Of a DNA stretch of 13,279 nt, positions 13,153-13,279 are shown in pieces (the stretch's first letter is position 1; every line of letters starts with the position of its first letter). The stretch is from T1Sed10-49 sp046498405 (GTDB lineage Bacteria; Actinomycetota; Nitriliruptoria; Euzebyales; Egibacteraceae). The DNA is taken from assembly GCA_046498405.1 (NCBI GenBank), contig JAWOAS010000031.1, positions 1-13,279 of the forward strand, in the 5' to 3' direction. The position numbers and the translations under genes were made by a program. The notes beneath the pieces are model-generated. The model had not been told where the DNA came from. It saw only the letters and a program-made list of their open reading frames with translations, and searched no databases.

Positions 13153-13279
13153 CGTCCTCGCGGCGGTAGCGCAGCCGGTCGTGCAGGCGCGCCACGCGGC
13201 CCTGCCACACCTCGACCTCGCGGGGGGTCAGGCGGAAGCCGCCCCACCAGGCCGGGCGGGGACCGGCGCCCCGGCGAAG
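13121..13279 (-). CDS. pdxH: Pyridoxamine 5'-phosphate oxidase, C-terminal fragment (cut by window edge)
   Basis: PdxH is an FMN enzyme that oxidises pyridoxine or pyridoxamine phosphate to pyridoxal phosphate, the last step of vitamin B6 synthesis and salvage. Only the last 52 codons are present; the gene continues beyond base 13279 on the right. The fragment reads RPAWWGGFRLTPREVEVWQG, then RVARLHDRLRYRRED and the ending GWRLERLAP. The WGGFRL, VEVWQGR and RLHDR motifs, the last with substrate and FMN contacts, are typical of the PdxH C-terminus. The TGA lies at 13121-13123. The final nine codons and stop are repeated further on as a 39-bp direct repeat. It converges on the phosphodiesterase gene. 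Confidence 0.93.
   Translation of the reverse strand, partial: LRRGAGPRPAWWGGFRLTPREVEVWQGRVARLHDRLRYRREDGGWRLERLAP

Overview
This is a gene-dense window of about 13.3 kb from a very GC-rich bacterium. Strong GC bias at third codon positions, frequent GTG starts, ATGA/GTGA/TGATG overlaps between genes and the actinobacterial look of several proteins (a Zur close to mycobacterial FurB, a stand-alone domain like the N-terminus of Rv0428c, an FdxA-type 7Fe ferredoxin) point to an actinobacterium. The long Asp/Glu-rich linker of the zinc lipoprotein would fit a salt-adapted lineage, but that is only a guess. No rRNA, tRNA, CRISPR array, insertion sequence or phage gene is visible, and no gene-free stretch exceeds 300 bases.

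Layout. (1) 1-3880, plus strand: the end of an import operon of the BmpA/nucleoside type, with a two-domain ATPase cut by the window edge and two membrane permeases joined by 1-nt overlaps. (2) 3944-5392, plus strand: pyruvate kinase, separated from the transporter by a 9-bp-stem hairpin. (3) 5402-5962, minus strand: a MarR-type repressor converging on pyruvate kinase with only 9 nt between the stops. (4) 6006-10446, minus strand, read from right to left: a zinc operon znuA-znuC-znuB-zur, followed by a Sir2 deacylase that overlaps zur and a small protein that overlaps sir2. The small protein carries seven HDD-type pentapeptides in front of an SH3-like domain. (5) 10612-11334, minus strand: a short-chain dehydrogenase of the dihydropteridine-reductase-like type. 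(6) 11511-12963, plus strand: a 7Fe ferredoxin and an alkaline-phosphatase-superfamily phosphodiesterase that seems to start at CTG. (7) 13121-13279, minus strand: the last 52 codons of pdxH, whose 3' end is duplicated as a 39-bp direct repeat just beyond its stop.

How the genes fit together. ZnuA, ZnuC and ZnuB should import zinc and Zur should shut the operon off when zinc is plentiful. The repeated GTYGACAACC element at the znuA promoter is the natural operator candidate. The tight coupling of a zinc-dependent Sir2 enzyme and a His/Asp-rich protein to zur is the most unusual part of the window: it suggests a zinc-responsive protein-acylation or zinc-handling branch. This is inference from gene order and composition. 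The remaining genes are ordinary metabolism.
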